NCBI GenBank assembly: GCA_000611715.1
Contig: AZYM01000004.1
Coordinates: forward strand, 372,001-436,000
Reading direction: 5' to 3'
Length of the DNA stretch: 64,000 nt
Origin: Scolecobasidium constrictum UM 578
Taxonomy: Eukaryota; Ascomycota; Dothideomycetes; Venturiales; Sympoventuriaceae
Position 1 is the stretch's first letter; every line of letters starts with the position of its first letter. Under the pieces are notes generated by a model that was not told where the DNA came from, ran no database searches, and saw only the letters and a list, made by a program, of their open reading frames with translations. Below, piece after piece: positions 1-10,401 of this stretch. Position numbers and translations under genes: made by a program.

Positions 1-30
1 ATGTCAGGTTGAAAGTGATGAAAGACTCAC

Positions 31-207
31 GTAGGGCGCGGCGACGGGGAACGCCTTGTCCGTGTGAACTTTCTGCATATCCGCCATGTTCCTTCTCGAC
101 TGCAATTGATGATGTATTATGGGCAGATTCGGTCGGCTGATAATTGGTATACAAGCTCTTCGAAACGTGAAGGATCGTAGCACTCTTTTCGAGGTCGCAG
201 AAAGCAT
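31..207 (-). CDS. RidA/Mmf1-like protein, first exon only (cut by window start)
   Basis: The first exon starts with ATG at 207 and runs to a clean GTGAGT donor just below 31, in phase 0. The rest of the gene lies outside the window. The first 40 residues are rich in Arg, Ser and hydrophobic residues with no acid (MLSATSKRVLRSFTFRRA opening), which is typical of a mitochondrial presequence. A second in-frame Met at residue 41 begins MADMQKVHTDKAFPVAAPY. That stretch resembles the start of RidA/YjgF/Mmf1 enamine/imine deaminases, where Lys-x-x-x-Thr-x-x-Ala-Pro precedes a Gly/Ala-Pro-Tyr turn. The two starts could give mitochondrial and cytosolic forms. The family call rests on about 18 residues and is tentative. 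The gene is divergent from TRM44 across 218 bp. Confidence 0.4.
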
Positions 208-425
208 ATCATAAATATTACTTACTGCTCATCCGTGAATAGCCAGCAAGCTACAGCTCCACCACTCTGACGTGCCTGTTGACCGATATCGGACATGATA
301 CAACTAAGCTCAAATTGGCAAGTATCTAGAAATTCTGACTGAAGGAACAGTACGCCGTTGCAGGAAGGCGTATCCATAATGCGATACTGTATCGTCCACG
401 TCGTCTGAAATACCTCCGTGCGATC

Positions 426-2144
426 ATGAGTCCACACAGAAATGACGACGAAACGAAGACCAAGAATGGCCTGCCTACACTGCCAGAAGACAAGGACAAT
501 CCATTCGCACAACTACCAGACGAGATCTACACCTTGATCCTACAGAAAGAAGCCACTTTCGCACCCAGACACTTCCTTACAGTCGCGGAAAATCTGATCA
601 AAAACCCGAATATCACCTCATCATGTGTGTTCCGAGCAGACATTTACTTCGACAGCGCCACGCAGGCACCCATGCTGGACAAGCGATCTCTGGCAGAGCG
701 AAATGGCACCCATGAGAAGTTTGATCACGCGACGAAGCATTTGAAGGAAGAGTATCGACCGCGAGATCCTCCGCGGATAGCAAAGGGATACGCATTGCAA
801 AGGACGGTAGTAAGGATGATGATACCTCGGAATCCAACACTCGATGAGGCTCTGATTCAAACATGCCATTTCTATGTACGGAGAGGCGATGATGTTTCCT
901 CTGCGGCTGATGCTGTGCATGAAGACCACATTCTGGTTATGATACCGCATGTCGATGACATTGCGTCTATCCCGTTCTACCACCCAAAAGTGCGAGCTCT
1001 GGCCTTGAGATACTGCTTCCACCCACCAGACCAAGGAGAGCTCAGCATATACTACAACGTCGCGCCCTCGAATCCTTTGGACAATCGACTCTCACGCACG
1101 GCCCTCAATCTGCTGAATATAGTGCACAAGCACGCAACTGGTCAGAGCGTTGGTTACACGAAGCGAGTCCACCACGACCAGATCGTACCGCAACCACGAT
1201 TTCAAGACACATACACACGTCTGAAGCTCAAATACGCAAAGACGCTCATCGGTAATTGGGCAGAGCAGACCGATCCAACGAAGCATGTCTTTGAAGATTT
1301 GGGTATCGCAGCATTTCTGATCGAGCTGTGGCGAGATATGTATTCCGAACATGACGAGTTTCCCGGCTTCGTGGACATCGGTTGCGGTAATGGAGTCTTG
1401 GTTAACATTTTGATCCAAGAAGGATATCGAGGCTGGGGTTTCGATGCACGGGGGAGGAAGTCATGGTCCGGATTCACTACAGAGGTGCAAGATTGCATCT
1501 CTGCACGCATCCTAGCACCCTCTGTGCTCAAGAGCTCGAGCATGCCCGTCGCCAGTGGTATGCAGCAAGGTGCGTTCCACGATGGGCATTTCCCACCTGG
1601 CACCTTCATTGTGTCCAACCATGCTGACGAGTTGACACCCTGGACGCCTTTGTTGGCTTATCTGAACTTCGCACCATTCATTGCGATCCCCTGTTGCAGT
1701 CACAACTTGGCTGGAGCGCGATGTAGGTTCAGTATGCGTGACAAGACGCACGCTGGAAGCAAGGTGGACGCTCAATCAGAGGCTACTGCAGACATGAAGG
1801 TCTCCGCGCAGGATGGACCAGGCCCAAAGTCTGGCTCATTGGCACGTCCAAAAAATGCAGCAAAGCAGCCATCAGCATATCAGTCGCTCACGACCTATGT
1901 TGCAAGTCTCGCTGAGGAGCTGGGCTTCGAGGACCGCAAAGAGATGTTGCGCATCCCGAGCACACGAAACGCTGCGATCGTGGGCGTTCCACTGAAGGAT
2001 CATCCGATGCAACAGGAGAATTCGGAGGCTCGATTGGTGCGTGTGAGTGAGATGGTCTACCGGGAAGTCGGCGAGATGGACCAGGTGGTAAAGGACTGGC
2101 TATCGCAGGCGGAGAAGATCTCCAAGCGGCCATCGGAGCATTAG
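426..2144 (+). CDS. TRM44: tRNA(Ser) Um44 2'-O-methyltransferase (Trm44)
   Basis: This is a single-exon gene of 572 residues, close to the 567 of yeast Trm44. The family uses S-adenosylmethionine to 2'-O-methylate U44 of tRNA-Ser in the cytoplasm. The SAM-binding motif is visible at residues 314-335 as F-V-D-I-G-C-G-N-G-V-L-V followed by G-W-G-F-D-A-R-x-R-K-S-W, the family signature. Downstream, residues about 390-430 carry the S-N-H-A-D-E-L-T-P-W and I-P-C-C-S-H motifs of the catalytic domain, and a Lys-rich stretch precedes the C-terminal helix. The ATG lies in a short leader shared with the divergent RidA-like gene, so the 218 bp between them probably acts as a bidirectional promoter. The gene is convergent with ATG101. 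Confidence 0.9.
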   Translation: MSPHRNDDETKTKNGLPTLPEDKDNPFAQLPDEIYTLILQKEATFAPRHFLTVAENLIKNPNITSSCVFRADIYFDSATQAPMLDKRSLAERNGTHEKFDHATKHLKEEYRPRDPPRIAKGYALQRTVVRMMIPRNPTLDEALIQTCHFYVRRGDDVSSAADAVHEDHILVMIPHVDDIASIPFYHPKVRALALRYCFHPPDQGELSIYYNVAPSNPLDNRLSRTALNLLNIVHKHATGQSVGYTKRVHHDQIVPQPRFQDTYTRLKLKYAKTLIGNWAEQTDPTKHVFEDLGIAAFLIELWRDMYSEHDEFPGFVDIGCGNGVLVNILIQEGYRGWGFDARGRKSWSGFTTEVQDCISARILAPSVLKSSSMPVASGMQQGAFHDGHFPPGTFIVSNHADELTPWTPLLAYLNFAPFIAIPCCSHNLAGARCRFSMRDKTHAGSKVDAQSEATADMKVSAQDGPGPKSGSLARPKNAAKQPSAYQSLTTYVASLAEELGFEDRKEMLRIPSTRNAAIVGVPLKDHPMQQENSEARLVRVSEMVYREVGEMDQVVKDWLSQAEKISKRPSEH

Positions 2145-2536
2145 ACTCTACAGTCTCGTCACAGTCCTCACAAGGCAGGCGCATTGCACAACACAGCGCA
2201 GCCAAGGCACTCTTGAAATGCTCTGTGGGGTATTTGTTGCTGCTAAGCTTGTGTGAAGGGACTTTTGACATCATCTCGCTCATTCCCTCTGCGACGCGCG
2301 CATGACCAGCCGTGGGTATGTTGTTGCCTATGCTTGGGCGTAGCCTTCTCACGCGAGACTCTCTCCAACAGCCCGTTCGTCTCATCGGCTAGCCACGGCT
2401 CCTGTCATGACTCATTCAGACGTGTCCATGTCCACTTCATCGTAGACATGAGTGGAGCCAAGGGGGTATGTAGCTCATGTGACTTGAGAGCGGTGATGTC
2501 CCTGCTACTGTGTTGTCGTATGCTGCTCGCTTGCCC
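2145..2536. other. Convergent intergenic spacer (TRM44/ATG101)
   Basis: These 392 bp hold the 3' ends of two convergent genes. I see no credible ORF or structured RNA. Confidence 0.6.
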
Positions 2537-3139
2537 TTAAAATATGCCCATGCGCGTGCCCCACCCTTCGTTCTTCGGATTGACAACGATCTGATACGGG
2601 AAGGGATTCGTGTCGGCTTCAGTGATCGGTGGGATGTGGTCCTTCTCTTTATTCACAATGTTGATGATTTTCAAGCAGGTCTTGCTCAGACTCTTTTCCA
2701 TAGCTGATCGGACCTGCCGCTTTTCCCTCTCGTTCTTTGGTGTTGCACATGTGATATTCAGCGTCCACTGCTCCCAGCATACTGTTTCGTCTCCAGCTTT
2801 CGTGAAAAAGTATGACTTCTTGCGCTTCTTCTCGAAGAACTGCACCGCAATCTGCGCGCGACCAGCTGCAGGACTTGAGGAATTGTTGTACGGCGAGCTG
2901 TGACTCGGCGCCTCAACGTATCGAACCAGCTGAGTCGCACGCTGCTCAATGAGCGTTTCGAGTTCCGAATCGTCGATTTGCGGCAGTGTTTGGTCGAAGA
3001 GGTCGCGCGTAAGCGGGGTGATGGGTATGAAGTAACGGTGGAAGAAGATGACATGCAAGCAGGCTTTGGCGATGTCCTTCACGCAGCTCGGCTCCGCAAA
3101 CAGCTCCAGGGTATACTCGGGAGGGCGACGGGGGTCCAT
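2537..3139 (-). CDS. ATG101: Autophagy-related protein 101 (HORMA domain)
   Basis: This single-exon gene encodes 200 residues, against 218 in human ATG101. Atg101 is a HORMA-domain partner of Atg13 in the autophagy-initiating Atg1/ULK complex. It is present in most fungi but absent from budding yeast. The opening MDPRRPPEYTLELFAEP, the VIFFHRYFIPITP segment near residue 32 and the C-terminal FPYQIV motif are characteristic. A longer reading with a GTG codon two residues upstream is possible, but the ATG at 3139 gives the usual fungal start M-(D/E)-P-R-R. Residues 75-95 are a Ser/Asn-rich loop. The gene is divergent from the small protein at 4265 across 1.1 kb. Confidence 0.9.
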   Translation of the reverse strand: MDPRRPPEYTLELFAEPSCVKDIAKACLHVIFFHRYFIPITPLTRDLFDQTLPQIDDSELETLIEQRATQLVRYVEAPSHSSPYNNSSSPAAGRAQIAVQFFEKKRKKSYFFTKAGDETVCWEQWTLNITCATPKNEREKRQVRSAMEKSLSKTCLKIINIVNKEKDHIPPITEADTNPFPYQIVVNPKNEGWGTRMGIF

Positions 3140-4264
3140 GTTCACCGGCGTTTGTTGGCGGTAGCGAGAGAGCGAAGGATCAAGATCACCCGCTCATCCG
3201 GGCGAGTATCTGAAGTGCGCAGCAACAATAGAGAGCGTCGGGAGCGAAAATGGTGTCGGAAACGTGATTGTTTCACACGGCGTGAGAATGTAGTGTGGAG
3301 GTACGGAGGTGGGTTGTGTGAGATCACCGCACGCTATTGTTGTATACTTTGTGTATCGTACCGCTTGTAGCCGTTCCGTCGGGCGACAATAGTGCGGATG
3401 ACAAAGAAGCCAAAATTTTTGGCTTCGACTCACGATTTGTGCGAGGAGGAGGGGTATGCTGGGGGACAAGGACAGCCCAGATCACTGAGGGCAGCGCTCT
3501 GGTGGGGCTTGCATGCGGATGATCGTCATGGCACGGCAGAGTCGAATTTGAACATGCCACTTTTCCTTTTCCGAGACTATAATCAATGGGGATTAGCATG
3601 GAGTTTCAAAGTCACGTGTTGCCTTGCTCCTTCGAATTCGCGCCTTACCAAATTTGGAAAGCTACCCTCAAGTTCAGGTCCACGTTGCGCGCGGGCTAAG
3701 ATCACGAATGTATTTGACCTAAGCTAGCGCTTCAAACCCTACGATTATACGTGTCGAGGATCGAAGCGCGAGTGGGTGTCACGCTTTCTTCAAGTCCGGC
3801 ATCAACACCGATCTGACAAATGGACCACTTCTCTGCCCTGTGGGCATCTCCAGCAGCTGAGAAATGCCATGCATCAAGCGTCACAACACGAGACTTCGAA
3901 GCCAATTATTGAAACCGGAAGCACATTATGACTCTGAACAATTGTAAGCAGGACGGATGGATGGCTCAAGAGAGCAAAGATGATCGTGTTTGTAGTCATT
4001 AGAATCTGTGAATACCTCAGCGTTCCCATCTGGTTACCCTTTTGGGAAGACCATCCGCCATGAATCTCCGAAGATAGTCCCAGGTTTTACAGCCTCGTGG
4101 GCATCCGGAGGGCATATTTAAAAGATAGACGTCTCTGCATGAATGAACTCTCATCCATAGCCATTCCAAAGCAATCATCTCTCAGCCAGCTGATCAAATC
4201 ATCCACTCAAGGCTCAGCAGCATCAGCTGAAGCAGAATCGTCGAACTTGACATAGTAAACCACA
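3140..4264. other. Long divergent intergenic region
   Basis: These 1.1 kb separate ATG101 from the gene at 4265. Several small overlapping ORFs occur at 3142-3727 on both strands, but none has start context or composition that suggests coding. The right end probably holds the promoter of the next gene (see the TATA-like site near 4115). Confidence 0.5.
4115..4122 (+). promoter_or_regulatory. TATA-like element upstream of the 4265 gene
   Basis: TATTTAAA lies about 145 bp upstream of the ATG at 4265, in an otherwise GC-balanced region. This spacing allows a short 5' UTR. Confidence 0.35.
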
Positions 4265-4633
4265 ATGGCCGGCTCGTTCCCAATCATCTTCCCATCCAGC
4301 CTCAATAATGGCAGAGACTCGGCTCGCTCATCAACCTCGACCGCCGCCTCACAAATCGACTCAAGCGTCAAGGCCAAACCAACCCTCACAGCTCGCGCCT
4401 CTTTGTCGTCATCGTCTACAACTCTCCACCTTAAAGACGCCCTTTCAACGGAGCCCGAGAAAGCCACACCAGCACAAGCCACGTCATCGAAGTCAAAGAT
4501 CAAGTCAAAATTATCGAAAAAGGACAAGCTGAAGAAGCTATTGGGCTGGGACCAATACCTGGAGACGAGGGAGAAGCAAAGTCCAGCCTATGGGATTAGC
4601 AATTCGCCAGGCTACGTGTCGTTGGGATATTGA
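4265..4633 (+). CDS. Small Ser/Thr- and Lys-rich protein, unrecognised
   Basis: This ORF of 122 residues starts at an ATG with good context (ACAATGG). I do not recognise a family. The first 75 residues are low-complexity, rich in Ser, Thr and Ala. Residues about 78-93 are strongly basic (KSKIKSKLSKKDKLKKLLG) and could form an amphipathic helix, followed by WDQYLETREKQ. A TATA-like site about 145 bp upstream and the uninterrupted frame support a real gene, but without homology it could still be spurious. Confidence 0.5.
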   Translation: MAGSFPIIFPSSLNNGRDSARSSTSTAASQIDSSVKAKPTLTARASLSSSSTTLHLKDALSTEPEKATPAQATSSKSKIKSKLSKKDKLKKLLGWDQYLETREKQSPAYGISNSPGYVSLGY

Positions 4634-4983
4634 GACCATGGCAGAGACAATGAGCATTCCAGCAACAGACGCTCGCAGCCACGATGGAGTCCAGCGGTTC
4701 AAGGCAGTTTCCCAATATTATGTAGACATTTAGAGCAGCTTGTAATTATGACCCTCTTGTGTTTTCCAAGCTCTTCAAATCTTCTTTCCCTCCACCTCAT
4801 AAACGATCAAGTCAAGGTAATCATTGAAGGGTGCGCGCCAATCAACATTCATCCTAACGCTTGACTAAAGCAATACATTTTCCAGATATGCCAGGCCTCT
4901 TTTGTGGTCGTGTCATCAAGATGCACCCCGTGTCATGACTCCTCGCCAAGGTCGTCTCTTGAACAACAGTGCCTCGGGTTGAA
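4634..4983. other. Convergent spacer
   Basis: These 350 bp are 3' flanking sequence of the small protein gene and of ENT3. I see nothing else in them. Confidence 0.5.
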
Positions 4984-6717
4984 TCAACCCAGTAAGTCGT
5001 CCAGCCCATTCCCTGCCTTCTGTTGCTGGGCAGGCGGCGCACCCGCTTGTGGTGTCGCAGGTGAGGGCGAGGCACCCCAAATACCAGCACTGGCTTTCTG
5101 TCGCTGCATGTCCGCCATGCTTGCACCCTTGATGGGTCCTGTCTTCTTCACCCCTCCACCAAGCAGACTGGCAAACGCATCTCCACCCGCAGCTGGCTTC
5201 GCGCCTCCAATCTTGCCAGCACCGCTCATAGGAGTCGAGGCACCAGAGCCAGTCTGCCCAGCTTGCACGGACTGGAAATAGTTTGGCCCTGTCGCCTGGT
5301 AGCCGGACGGTTGTGGCGGCTTGTTCTGGAATGTGGAGGTCGTCGTCGATGGGGCAGTTGGTGGCGAGAGTGGCGTAAATGCTGAGGAAGCTGTGGAGCC
5401 TGTGCGTGGTGGCGGAGAGACTGATGCGAAAAGATCGTTAATATTCTGACCCTGCGCAGCGGACACTGGTTTCGGCTGTGCAAATTGCGTTGCAGACGTG
5501 GTAGTCGAAGTGGATGCTGGGGGTGCGATCGCGAACGCGCCACCTGAAGCAGTAGCTTTCGCAGGAGCAGCGGCGGGTGCTGCCGACTGGAAGTCATCGA
5601 AATCATCGTCGTCTGCGCCAAAATCGCCCAACGCACTCGTGGCTGGAGCTTTGCCGTTGCTTGCAGCTGGTGCTGCCGGTGTGGTAGTTGTGTCATCGCC
5701 AAAATCGAACAGATCCTCTTCCGGCGCTTTCGGTTTGGCTGCTGCCGGCTTCTTTGCTTCTCTTCTTGAACGCGGAGGACTTGTGACATCGGACTGCCGT
5801 CTGCCAGGTGCAGCCACGGCACCTTCATCGTACTCGTCATATTCCTCAAACTTGTCTCGTCGTGCTTGTGTATCGCCATAGCTGCTCTCTTGCCCGCCGA
5901 AGCCCCCGCCGTCTCCATACACGCCTCCGCTATATCCGCCAAAGTTCGTAGGACCTCCCGTTTCACTGCCGAAACCGCCCATGCGACCGCTGCTGCCACC
6001 AAGACTCAGTCCACCACCCATACCGCCTCCTCCTTCGTATCCACCGTACTTGTTCCTGTTCGCCCTCGCCTTCTTTCGCTCTGAGCGTATCTTGTCCACA
6101 TCCGATAGTAGCTCGCCCAGCTCTTTAGCCCTGTTCCGTACATTGATACCCTGATCCTTGCCATTCAGATCGATGTAATGGAACTGTCGGAGCATCTTGA
6201 GCAGCGAGAGGTGGGATCGCGCATCGTCGATAACACGTTCACTGCCGTTCTTGATCAGGAATTCGAGGAGCTGGAGAGCTTTGTAGATTTGGCGCCATTC
6301 TTCGGCCGACTTCTCGGTGAAGCGCTTGTAGATCATAGGCATGATCTCGTTGAGTCCTTGGCTGTGCCAGTGTCAGGTATCTATTCTCTTGTATACGAAC
6401 AGCGATCCGTACTAGTTGAAGGTACCATTGGCGATCTCCTGCATCAGGGACGAAGATGCGCCCCAGCTGTCACCAGATGTCAGCATACATCCAGTTCTCA
6501 AGTAGCTATGAGAGTCCTACGGTTCATTGTTGGTTGCCTCCCGCACCTTCGACTCCATTTCTGTGTAGTTCATCACCGCTGTCGTCTCCTGTCAGCATCT
6601 CAAACCCCAGCCGGATGTGCCCCATGTCAACCCACCATTCTGCACCTTCCGCACGCCAGCCTTGACATCGTAGAGAGTCAGGTTCTGGACCGTGTCGCGG
6701 AGGTTGTTCCAATCCAT
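4984..6717 (-). CDS. ENT3: Epsin-like ENTH-domain clathrin adaptor (Ent3 type)
   Basis: There are four exons: 6717-6636, 6578-6521, 6466-6413 and 6361-4984. Together they give 523 residues, and all three introns (51-57 nt) have GT/AG ends. Residues 1-145 form an ENTH domain: MDWNNLRDTVQNLTLYDVKA, then the M-N-Y-T-E-M-E-S-K-V-R-E-A-T-N segment, E-I-A-N-G-T-F-N-Y and the Y-K-A-L-x-L-L-E-F-L-I-K-N-G-S-E helix. ENTH domains bind phosphoinositides. Ent3/epsinR proteins work with clathrin, AP-1 and GGA adaptors in trans-Golgi to endosome traffic. The rest is disordered: Gly-rich (190-240), acidic D-D-x-F-D-D-F patches that fit adaptor-ear or clathrin motifs, and a C-terminal D-D-L-L-G. Ent3 is preferred over Ent1/2 because no UIM is visible, though Ent5 is not excluded. 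It is divergent from the gene at 7198. Confidence 0.88.
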
Positions 6718-7197
6718 TGTGCCGGTGTCGTTCGTGTAGGAGATGTGTGGAAGGAGTTCTGAGCAGGAGAATGTGTGGATGCGGTGGCTTTAACGGTGAT
6801 CGACGGCGACCGCTTGCCCTGTGAGGTGTACAAGGTTTATTATGTAAGCAGAAGTAGGTTCACCGGGCAAGGTTGTGTTCTATCAAAGTTCAACCTCAAT
6901 CCAAACTTTCACCACTACATTCAAGAACAATTCGCAGACAGCCTCGATTTGGTATCAAGGACTTGGTTTGTGAGTGTTTAATTATCCCAATTGACTGCTT
7001 CCTTGTGGAGCAACGCCCATTGACTTGGCTTTGGTGAAGAACCGTGTAACTCAAGAATTTTCGCAGGCTGCGTTAACTCTTCCAATGGCTAGCACAATAT
7101 TTTCGGATAGGCACGCTGGAAGAAGCTACACGCTGCCTTAAAAGTTCATCTTCGAAGCACTTTCATACGTCTGTTCATACAGCTCAATTGTCTTCCT
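6718..7197. other. Divergent promoter region
   Basis: These 480 bp separate ENT3 from the F-box-like gene. They contain no ORF with support and presumably serve as a bidirectional promoter. Confidence 0.45.
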
Positions 7198-8376
7198 ATG
7201 GACGAGCACGGGTTGTGCAAGAAGTTCGACGAGCTTCAGGTCGTCGGGCCCCCAGCCATTATTGACAGACGTATCAAGAATTGCGCCGAAGCAAAGGATC
7301 AGTTCTTCAAGCTACCTCGCGAGGTCAGAGACATGATCTACGCCCACTTGCTTTCATGGCCGCCGACACACATCCAGCTGCTACCCCTCGGCGACTCGAT
7401 TGTTGTGGAGCGAAGGAATCACTGGCAATTCATGAGTAAAGTCTGGGAGCGAATTTGTGGACTGATCAAAAGGCAAGACAGCTACCTCGGGTCGATGCTG
7501 CCACTCACATCAATTCTTGAGATTCTGGAGCCACAAGACAAGTGCAGCGGAAAGTCGCTCCAAGAATGGCACGAAAACTTCAGTGCTCTGTCACGTGTCG
7601 AGATTGGCTTTCTCAAAGAATGCATGACGATTGTTCAAAAGGAAGTCGATGTCTCTGGGCCCACGTCCAAACTTGCTATGCAAGTCAAATATTGCCACCG
7701 CGGACATTGGCACTACATGTCCTACAAACGCATGCAACAAGTCATAACAACATACAGTAATCTCTCATTGACTTGCAAGTCTATGCGAATGGAGATCGCG
7801 CAAGAAAGCTTGACGAGAGGCAGTACATGTTCGCTGGACATGACTCCACGATTGCTGCACTTCATACTTGCCCAGGGCATGGATCACATCATACCGACAG
7901 CGTACCTACGGGAATGCACGATTAACTACAAAGATGACACGCCCCGCTTGTCAATTGAGGCTTTCGAGACACTTCTTGTCAACATCGGTGTAGTCTTCTG
8001 CCGCATGGAGGGGGCCAGAGCCCTTGCCTTGAAGCTCTCTCTCCGGATACTCGAGGAGGTGAGTGAGGGTCTCGATGGGGAGGATCCGATTACCGCTCTG
8101 CTGCACATGCTCGTGGATCAGCTACCCTTGCTCGAGGAATTCGAAATCACAATCGAGCACGCCCATGAATGCTACCATTGTGAGTCTGATGCGCACGGAG
8201 GTCGATGCTCTTGCCCGACCGAGTCGCTCAAACGAAATCTCACGACCTGGCAGTGGAAACGAGAGTATGGAAAGTTTCTGCATCTCACTGCTGCACCGTC
8301 GCGACTTGAAGTCTGCATCGAAGACTCTCGTCCGCTAGATCACATCCGCGATGTCATCCTGTATCGCGGCCAATAG
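7198..8376 (+). CDS. F-box-like protein, fungal-specific
   Basis: This single-exon gene encodes 392 residues. Near residues 37-52 the segment F-F-K-L-P-R-E-V-R-D-M-I-Y-A-H-L-L matches the degenerate F-box-like start (L-P-x-E-(V/L)-R-x-x-I-Y) seen in very large fungal families. Such domains usually bind Skp1, but many of these fungal proteins have unknown roles. The remainder is helical with a Cys/His-rich patch at residues 324-340 (H-A-H-E-C-Y-H-C-E-S-D-A-H-G-G-R-C-S-C) that could bind a metal. No ligand-binding repeats are visible. The ATG directly precedes MDEHGLCKKFDELQVV and is the first in the frame. Confidence 0.6.
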   Translation: MDEHGLCKKFDELQVVGPPAIIDRRIKNCAEAKDQFFKLPREVRDMIYAHLLSWPPTHIQLLPLGDSIVVERRNHWQFMSKVWERICGLIKRQDSYLGSMLPLTSILEILEPQDKCSGKSLQEWHENFSALSRVEIGFLKECMTIVQKEVDVSGPTSKLAMQVKYCHRGHWHYMSYKRMQQVITTYSNLSLTCKSMRMEIAQESLTRGSTCSLDMTPRLLHFILAQGMDHIIPTAYLRECTINYKDDTPRLSIEAFETLLVNIGVVFCRMEGARALALKLSLRILEEVSEGLDGEDPITALLHMLVDQLPLLEEFEITIEHAHECYHCESDAHGGRCSCPTESLKRNLTTWQWKREYGKFLHLTAAPSRLEVCIEDSRPLDHIRDVILYRGQ

Positions 8377-9094
8377 GAGGTTGGAAGAGTTCTGATGACC
8401 TCAATCTCGACCGTTACCGTGGATCACCCAGTGTTCAAATTATGAGTAAAGCCTTTGCCTTGCATTCGACAAGCCTGCTAATTATGCTTCGACACAGCGT
8501 ATTTCCTCAAGTCTGGGCGTCCAACTGATAGCTTTCTCCCACTCCTTCCGGAGCTTCACACCTACTGTCCCCAGCACGCTTTGCACACGACAGTCTGTAA
8601 TACAGCGATGATGTTCGTCGCCACAAAGAGGATTTTCCTTCTGGTGATTATACATGGACCTCCTATCGAGAAGTCACTGCCACGTTCAAGGGTCACTTTT
8701 GCTCAACATGTGTGAGCTTCGGTCACTTTTACCGTGGCAGCCGATGGCAACCGGTGGCAGTCAATGGCAATCACGCTTCACGTAGCCCGTCACTGAATAC
8801 GGAGACATCAAATCACGCCGCATAAAAACATCGTCATGGCAACCTTCATTCGAACATTCTCATCTTTGCACTCGACACGACTTTGCTTTCAAACAGCTTC
8901 TTTCTGGACAATCTCCCGCAACAGCAGCTTCTCTATTCTTGCTTCTTCCTAGCGCCAGCTTCGGTTGCCTTAGTTTCTCGAGGCCACCGCATCGTCGCTA
9001 TCGCTGTCGCTCCCGACTGAACCTTACGCGAATCGCCAGTTCACCACATACACCCGCTCCCCCAGCCACAATACTTTAGAGACAATTCTTCGTC
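8377..9094. other. Intergenic region with short decamer repeats
   Basis: These 718 bp have no supported ORF. They contain the tandem decamers at 8732-8770 and a CT-rich stretch (8860-9060) before the next ATG that looks like a fungal leader. Confidence 0.5.
8732..8770. repeat. Imperfect tandem decamer, four copies
   Basis: Four consecutive units follow the pattern (C/T)C(G/A)(A/G)TGGCA(A/G), the first copy being one base shorter. The two halves alternate GTGGCAG and ATGGCAA. The array is too short to be a minisatellite of note but could hold repeated binding sites upstream of the 9095 gene. Confidence 0.5.
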
Positions 9095-10401
9095 ATGCAT
9101 TTCCTGAACCTCAGCTGCTTCTCCGGCAACAAAGTCGATGTCTCTAAATCAGAGATCTCGCAACCGTTGCCGCAGACCCCAACACAGGCAGCCAATAATC
9201 CCTGGGCAGCTGAGGTAGAGCGCATCCGCATCGCGATGGGCGCGAACGTCAACCTTGGACCGACATCTGTACCTGTTCCACCCGCTGCAGGACAACCACT
9301 CTGTTGCAAGAAGGAGCCCTGGAAGCCCGCTCTGCCCACAGGTGTCGCAAAAAACGAGCTGAAGCGTGTGCCCGTGCCGACTCCAACGAAGAAGCCCGAT
9401 GCACGTCCAGCGCATGTAAATATGGAGCAGGAGGGCGAGAAGTGGAATCCACTTCACTGCTCTCCAGTGGAAGTGGGCGAGGCGACGGCAGTGCCAGTCC
9501 AGCGCGCGTACCTCATCAAGAATGGCAACCGTCCAACTTCGATCGCATCCCAGCAAGATCTTCACATCAAGAAGACTCAAGAGGAGGTCGGCAAGAACGA
9601 GGTGCCGCAACTCCCTTATGGAGTACCGCGTCTGCCGACTATCAACTTCTCACGCCCTCAGTCAAGCAAGCAGACATCGACATAATCGAAGGCGCGATTC
9701 TGGGCTCGACATCGTACAACCGCAGTATGCCACATGAGGCTCGGCAGCGCCGTCGACGCGCGATTGCTTTGCCTCGTGCCTTGCCGCAGACTCCAGTCGA
9801 GCAGGCGAAGAGGAGTTTGCGAACAACAACGCCAATGTCGGTGGGCGAACCTGATCTGAAAATGCGCAAGGCTCGTGAGCTCCTGGAGAAGGTCAACAAG
9901 CTATCGAGGAGCATGCTCCAGAAGGCTTCTGATGATGGCAAGACGGGTTACATCCTCTCGCCGTCCGTCCGCAGTATTCTCGTGCGTGCGCAGCGTGTCA
10001 CGTACGCAATCTGGCGTCTGCTCAAGGACCTTTACTTCGACACCGATGCTCTTCATTTCCGTGACGAGTCCCTCGTCGACTTCCTCATCGACCATATCGA
10101 GATCATGGCCGTGCGTGTCGTGCCACCAAAGTCGCCGGGTAGAGGCGGGGTGCACCGAGCTGCCAGCATGAGCATGGCCGCGGCAGAGCTGGAGAAGGTG
10201 GTGAAGGACCTGCTATCCATCGGTGTGCGTATCAAGTTGGCGAGCGATGCATTGGCTGGTGAATATGCTGACGTGGATGCTGAGGACATCGACGATGAAG
10301 AGAAGCTGGGCAAGATGGCGCAGCTCATCGAGGGGCAGGTGATGAGCCATCAGGCGGCTATTAACGAGCTGCTGCATGGGGAGAAAAAGGAGTCTTGGTA
10401 G
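9095..10401 (+). CDS. Unrecognised protein; reading frame changes between about 9500 and 9685
   Basis: The ATG at 9095 (context CGTCATGCA) opens a frame that ends at a TAA at 9683-9685. A second frame runs from this region to a stop at 10401 and clearly continues the same gene. Its C-terminal 220 residues are helical (D-L-K-M-R-K-A-R-E-L-L-E-K, W-R-L-L-K-D-L-Y-F-D-T-D, F-L-I-D-H-I-E-I-M). The switch needs an intron of length 3n+2 or an assembly error. Frame-compatible options include 9508-9557 (50 nt) and 9602-9666 (65 nt), but neither has a strong branch site. The N-terminus (M-H-F-L-N-L-S-C-F-S-G-N-K) then Pro-rich sequence is not a clear signal peptide. I recognise no domain and give no function. 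Confidence 0.6.

Noticed and set aside
3139..3145. ATG101 starting at a GTG two codons upstream
   Set aside because: The ATG at 3139 gives the family's usual N-terminus.
5226..6002. 258-codon minus-strand ORF
   Set aside because: It is an alternate frame of the low-complexity part of ENT3.
9500..9685. Programmed ribosomal frameshift in the 9095 gene
   Set aside because: No slippery heptamer or strong downstream structure is visible near the junction; an unusual intron or sequence error is more likely.
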